Assembly: GCA_045535935.1 (NCBI GenBank)
Contig: JAZSMO010000027.1
Location: 1 to 24,480, forward strand
Direction: 5' to 3'
Origin: SVFI01 sp045535935
GTDB lineage: Bacteria; Bacillota; Clostridia; Lachnospirales; Lachnospiraceae
Length of the DNA: 24,480 nucleotides
Shown: positions 21,259-24,480 of the stretch, piece by piece
Position numbering within the stretch: the first letter of the stretch is position 1
Layout: every line of letters starts with the position of its first letter
Notes under the pieces: model-generated
Databases searched by the model: none
The model's input: the letters and a program-made list of their open reading frames with translations, nothing else
Told to the model about the DNA's origin: nothing
Program-made: the position numbers and the translations under genes

Positions 21259-22218
21259 ATGAGCAATGTAATTATCGAAGCAAAGGGGCTTACCAAGCAA
21301 TATATGGACCACAAGGTGGTAAAGGATGCGGATTTTCAAATAAGAGAGGGACAAATCGTGGGATTGATCGGACCGAACGGGGCAGGTAAGACCACGATTA
21401 TGAAAATATTAGGCGGTCTTGTGCTCCCGACAGACGGAGGAATATCCATCTATGGGGAGACTTCGGAGGAGGGTCTGGCGGCTGCGAGAAGCCGCATGAG
21501 CTTTATGATAGAAACGCCTTATGCAAAAGAAAATTTGACTGCCAGGGAAAATTTGGAAAAGCTCCGGATTATGAAAGGGATTCCAAATAAGAACAGGGTT
21601 GAGGAAGTGCTGGAAATCGTGGGACTTTCTGACACAGGAAAAAAAGTAGTAAAGAATTTTTCTCTCGGTATGCGACAAAGACTGGGAATCGCCATTGCTC
21701 TTATGACAAAGCCGGAAATCATGGTGCTTGACGAGCCGATTAACGGTTTGGATCCGGAGGGAATCGTCGAGATTCGAAATCTTTTATTAAAGCTGAATAA
21801 AGAAGAGCATATCACCATTATGATTTCCTCTCACATTTTGACAGAGTTATCACTGCTTTGCAGCGACTACATTTTCATTCATCATGGGGAGCTGATACAA
21901 TCGGTTTCCGCAGAAGATCTTCGCTCAATTTGTAAGGAATATTATCACATTCATACCGATAATGATGCCAAGGCACTTGTGATTTTACAAGAGAAAGGCT
22001 TTGCCGGTCAGGTCGAGGTGGAAGAGGATGGAAGTATCAGGCTTTATGAGGGTCTTGAGGATGTGGCCAAAATTTCAAAAGCTTTATATGATGGCGGGGT
22101 AATACCGGTTACGTTACATATGGTAGAAGCAAATCTTGAAAAGTATTATATGGATATGGTAGGTGAACAAAATGTGGAATCTGATGAAGGGGTTAAATTA
22201 TCAAATAAAAAGAGATAA
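21259..22218 (+). CDS. ABC transporter ATPase, BcrA/lantibiotic-immunity type
   Basis: A single nucleotide-binding domain with Walker A GPNGAGKT (38-45), signature FSLGMRQR (134-141), Walker B IMVLDEP (154-160) and switch His H192 in ISSHIL. The C-terminal 100 residues are the extension seen in BcrA/LanF-type ATPases that export or detoxify peptide antibiotics. It is 319 residues from ATG 21259, with GGAGGAG just upstream; the in-frame TTG at 21247 lies within that ribosome site. Its end overlaps the first permease gene by 47 bases. It should energise the two permeases that follow. Confidence 0.93.
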   Translation: MSNVIIEAKGLTKQYMDHKVVKDADFQIREGQIVGLIGPNGAGKTTIMKILGGLVLPTDGGISIYGETSEEGLAAARSRMSFMIETPYAKENLTARENLEKLRIMKGIPNKNRVEEVLEIVGLSDTGKKVVKNFSLGMRQRLGIAIALMTKPEIMVLDEPINGLDPEGIVEIRNLLLKLNKEEHITIMISSHILTELSLLCSDYIFIHHGELIQSVSAEDLRSICKEYYHIHTDNDAKALVILQEKGFAGQVEVEEDGSIRLYEGLEDVAKISKALYDGGVIPVTLHMVEANLEKYYMDMVGEQNVESDEGVKLSNKKR

Positions 22219-22969
22219 TTTTACAATATATGCAATATTATTCAGTAGTTTTCTGGCGACAGGAATCACCATTTACTCAGCTTTAGTAGAAGAAGGGATG
22301 GCATTTTCGGAAATAAACGCAGGATTGTTTTTGGCAAAAAATGCGGAATTTATGGTTGTGGGATGTCTGGCTTTGTGCTGTGTTCTGGTTTCCAGAATTG
22401 TGGGCTGGGATATGACCGATAAAACAATTAATTACGAAATCCTGGCGGGGAATTCCAGAAATCATGTGTTTGGTGCAAGAATCATTTTGACGTTTCTTTG
22501 GTGTTTGGGAATCAGCGTCATCTATTTGGTATTGCCCCTTGTTGTGCTATTTTTTTGTAATGGTTGGGGACCAAATCTTGAGATAAAGATTGGAATTACC
22601 TGGGTGCTGATATTTATCCTATTGGTATTCCGATTGGTTTGTGAACTTATTTTGCTTACCGTTCTTTTGAAAAATTGTTTCATATCCATGATCATCGGAT
22701 GGATATTAAATGAATTTGTGGTACTGGTAACTTTAGTTTATGAAGAGATGATAGGTGAATTTCCGATTTTTCTGTTTTCACTGTCCGGAATGTTTCAATT
22801 CAGTTCTTTTCCGTATAAATTTGAGTATATCGGTGGAAAAGATATTCCGGTATTCGGACCGCCGATCGGAAGTGGAGAAATCATGCAGATTATAATATCG
22901 GTGATTGTGGTTTCCGGGATTACACTTTGGGTGGCTAAAACACAGTTTAACAAACAGGATATGAGATAG
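22172..22969 (+). CDS. ABC transporter permease subunit 1 (BcrB-like)
   Basis: A 265-residue protein with about six hydrophobic helices, including residues 17-36, 53-74, 98-126 and 141-170, and no soluble domain, as in ABC-2/BcrB-type permeases. The segment GWDMTDKTINYEILAGNSRNHVFGAR resembles the cytoplasmic coupling loop of this family, and a similar DKTKHYELMGG sequence is in the second permease, so the two are paralogues. I chose ATG 22172 with AGGTGA about six bases upstream; GTG 22163 is an alternative. The gene begins inside the ATPase gene. Confidence 0.88.
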   Translation: MWNLMKGLNYQIKRDNFTIYAILFSSFLATGITIYSALVEEGMAFSEINAGLFLAKNAEFMVVGCLALCCVLVSRIVGWDMTDKTINYEILAGNSRNHVFGARIILTFLWCLGISVIYLVLPLVVLFFCNGWGPNLEIKIGITWVLIFILLVFRLVCELILLTVLLKNCFISMIIGWILNEFVVLVTLVYEEMIGEFPIFLFSLSGMFQFSSFPYKFEYIGGKDIPVFGPPIGSGEIMQIIISVIVVSGITLWVAKTQFNKQDMR

Positions 22970-22984
22970 ATTGGGAGAGATAAC

Positions 22985-23764
22985 ATGAAGCAGATTATGA
23001 AAGCACAGCTGTATCAGCTTAGAAAAAACAGAATCCTATGGCTGATTTTCTTTGTGATATGCATTATGCAAATCACAGGGGTATCGGGCGAAATGTGCTA
23101 TTACGAAGAAATGATGGCGGGATCAAAATACATAGCGGATTTCGGTTATACGATATTACATTTTGCAGTTATTTTTGTGCTTCTTCTTACGGCAGAGATT
23201 TGCGGGGGAGATTTTATGGATAAAACCAAGCACTATGAATTGATGGGTGGTTACACGCGAAAAAAAATATATTTTTCCAGATTCTGGCTGAGTTTTCTGT
23301 TGAGTGTGCCATTTATGATTGTGATAAGCATGATTGCTGTGATTACGGCAGTGGTTCTTGGAGGCTGGGGAGATGAGTTGTCCCTTGGCTGGTGTCTTGT
23401 GCGACTGGTGCTTGTGATGTTTCCGCTGTTTCGTCTGATTTGCGAGTTTGTTTTTTTGAGCTATGTGGCAAAAAACTCCTATGTGGTTATGGGAGCGGGT
23501 ACTTTAGTGTTTTTTGCGGGCATGATGGGAAATAATCTGATTTCGGAAGAAGCGAGATTCTTTAGCGGGCTCGGAACTTTATACGAACTGACAGATTTTC
23601 ATCCTTGGAGTACCTTTACGCTGGTGGGTGAAAAAATGATTACTCTTTATGATGCGACCATGAATGCATCTCAAATTGCAGGTGTGATAGGTTCGTCCCT
23701 TGTCTTTGGGCTGTTTTTCTTATGGCTTGGTTACAGAGTTTTTTTGAAAGATGATATAAACTAG
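22985..23764 (+). CDS. ABC transporter permease subunit 2 (BcrB-like)
   Basis: A 259-residue integral membrane protein with about six helices (roughly 17-35, 52-70, 100-125, 137-160, 168-185 and 230-250). It shares the loop FMDKTKHYELMGGYTRKKIYFSRF with permease 1 (DMTDKTINYEILAGNSRNHVFGAR), so the pair probably forms a heterodimer. GGGAGAG precedes ATG 22985, 15 bases after permease 1. It lacks any nucleotide-binding domain and depends on the ATPase encoded at 21259. Confidence 0.88.
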   Translation: MKQIMKAQLYQLRKNRILWLIFFVICIMQITGVSGEMCYYEEMMAGSKYIADFGYTILHFAVIFVLLLTAEICGGDFMDKTKHYELMGGYTRKKIYFSRFWLSFLLSVPFMIVISMIAVITAVVLGGWGDELSLGWCLVRLVLVMFPLFRLICEFVFLSYVAKNSYVVMGAGTLVFFAGMMGNNLISEEARFFSGLGTLYELTDFHPWSTFTLVGEKMITLYDATMNASQIAGVIGSSLVFGLFFLWLGYRVFLKDDIN

Positions 23765-23773
23765 GAGGCATCT

Positions 23774-24480
23774 ATGGTTACTTGTGATATTGTGTGTGTG
23801 ATTTTGAATTTGATTCTGACAGTTTTTTTGTTTTGGCTGGCGGGATTTGCAGAAAAAAAGAGAAGCGTAAAATGGCGTTTGCTTTATCTGCTGCCATTTC
23901 TTGTAACGCTGGTTTTGGTCGCGATTTATGAGTTTGAAACATGTATGTTTGGTGTTTATTTGGGAGCTTTTCTTCTTGTTTTCGGCATGGTCAGACAAGA
24001 GAAAAAAGTGCGTCGTATTCTATGTTTTGTCAGCATAATATTTGCGGTTTTATCCCTCGGAATCTGTCTTTTTTCTCCAGAGTACAGAAGCTATGAGTAT
24101 GCGGAAGATTTCAAGGCCGGATTTGAAGAAATGAAGCTTCATTATGTGCTTTCTGAGCAAAAAAGCATAGATTGGGACGGACTTTATGAAAAGTATCTGC
24201 CGTTATTTGAGGAGGCTGACAAAGCCCATGATGAGGTGGAGGCATCCATTGTCTGGACAAAGTTTGCCATGGAATTTCAAGACGGACATGTCGGCTATGG
24301 AATAAAAGATGAAAAAATTGAAAAAATGGCCTACGAAAAAATGTACGGAAATGACTACGGTCTGTGTACTATGAAGCTGTCTGACGGAAAGATAGTGGCT
24401 GTTATGGTGGAAGAAGACAGCGAAGCCCACAAAGCAGGTATTTGTAATGGCAGTGAAATAATAGCATGGAACAGTGAACC
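23774..24480 (+). CDS. Membrane-anchored S41-type peptidase, N-terminal part (truncated by window end)
   Basis: The frame is open from ATG 23774 to the right edge (235 codons and counting); AGGAGG (23763-23768) is five bases upstream. Residues 1-100 carry about four hydrophobic helices, followed by an extracytoplasmic region. DWDGLYEKYLPLFEEADKAHDEVEASIVWTKF and FQDGHVGYG (about 132-176) match the N-terminal helical part of S41 (C-terminal-processing or tricorn-like) peptidases, and the end begins a PDZ-like domain (EEDSEAHKAGICNGSEIIAWN). The catalytic Ser/Lys lie outside the window. As the last visible gene of a TCS-ABC operon, it recalls the nisin-cleaving S41 protease NSR, though NSR has one membrane helix. 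Function is inference. Confidence 0.8.
   Translation, partial: MVTCDIVCVILNLILTVFLFWLAGFAEKKRSVKWRLLYLLPFLVTLVLVAIYEFETCMFGVYLGAFLLVFGMVRQEKKVRRILCFVSIIFAVLSLGICLFSPEYRSYEYAEDFKAGFEEMKLHYVLSEQKSIDWDGLYEKYLPLFEEADKAHDEVEASIVWTKFAMEFQDGHVGYGIKDEKIEKMAYEKMYGNDYGLCTMKLSDGKIVAVMVEEDSEAHKAGICNGSEIIAWNSE

Noticed and set aside
1..24480. CRISPR arrays, tRNA/rRNA genes, insertion sequences, integrases, attachment sites
   Set aside because: No regularly spaced repeats, no cloverleaf or rRNA-like blocks, no transposase or recombinase reading frames and no long direct repeats were seen on reading through.

Overview
The window looks like chromosomal DNA from an anaerobic, endospore-forming member of the Clostridia, most probably a Lachnospiraceae gut bacterium. 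The reasons are a spoIVA gene behind a textbook sigma-E promoter, an oxygen-sensitive class III ribonucleotide reductase (nrdDG), strong AGGAGG-type ribosome binding sites, moderate to low G+C and protein sequences of clostridial character. This assignment is an inference; there is no rRNA in the window.

Layout. (1) 1-2240 is visibly more A+T-rich than the rest. It holds the tail of an upstream reading frame, a 447-residue protein I cannot identify, and a tight two-gene pair that resembles a detached polymorphic-toxin C-terminal domain (JAMM-like HSHP...S..D motif) plus a small acidic partner. It ends at a bidirectional terminator (2254-2288). (2) metF (minus strand) is divergent from a MoxR ATPase / CoxE-like VWA protein / BioY biotin-transporter operon. 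(3) spoIVA follows, with its sigma-E promoter buried inside the terminator of the bioY operon. (4) 7499-13249 is a likely operon: a PDZ-radical SAM-DUF512 protein, purine nucleoside phosphorylase, cytidine deaminase, an SsnA/MtaD-type amidohydrolase deaminase and a membrane-anchored MutS-like ATPase. The middle three form a nucleoside salvage block. (5) 13282-13551 is a self-contained unit with its own promoter and terminator, encoding a 56-residue membrane protein. (6) A YjjG-type HAD phosphatase, a WYL-domain regulator and a DapL-like aminotransferase follow as a close run. (7) nrdD-nrdG has a near-consensus promoter and two NrdR-box-like palindromes 16 bp apart. (8) 19554 to the end is a two-component system, a BcrA-type ABC ATPase, two membrane permease subunits and the start of a membrane-anchored S41-type peptidase, an arrangement resembling antimicrobial-peptide (lantibiotic) sensing and resistance loci.

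The most noteworthy items are the toxin/partner cassette beside an unknown protein, the TCS-ABC-S41 module cut by the right edge, the spoIVA promoter nested in a terminator hairpin, the NrdR-box pair, the membrane-tethered MutS homologue and the orphan 56-residue membrane protein. There are no tRNA or rRNA genes, CRISPR arrays, insertion sequences or prophage genes that I can recognise, and no gene-free stretch longer than about 210 bases.
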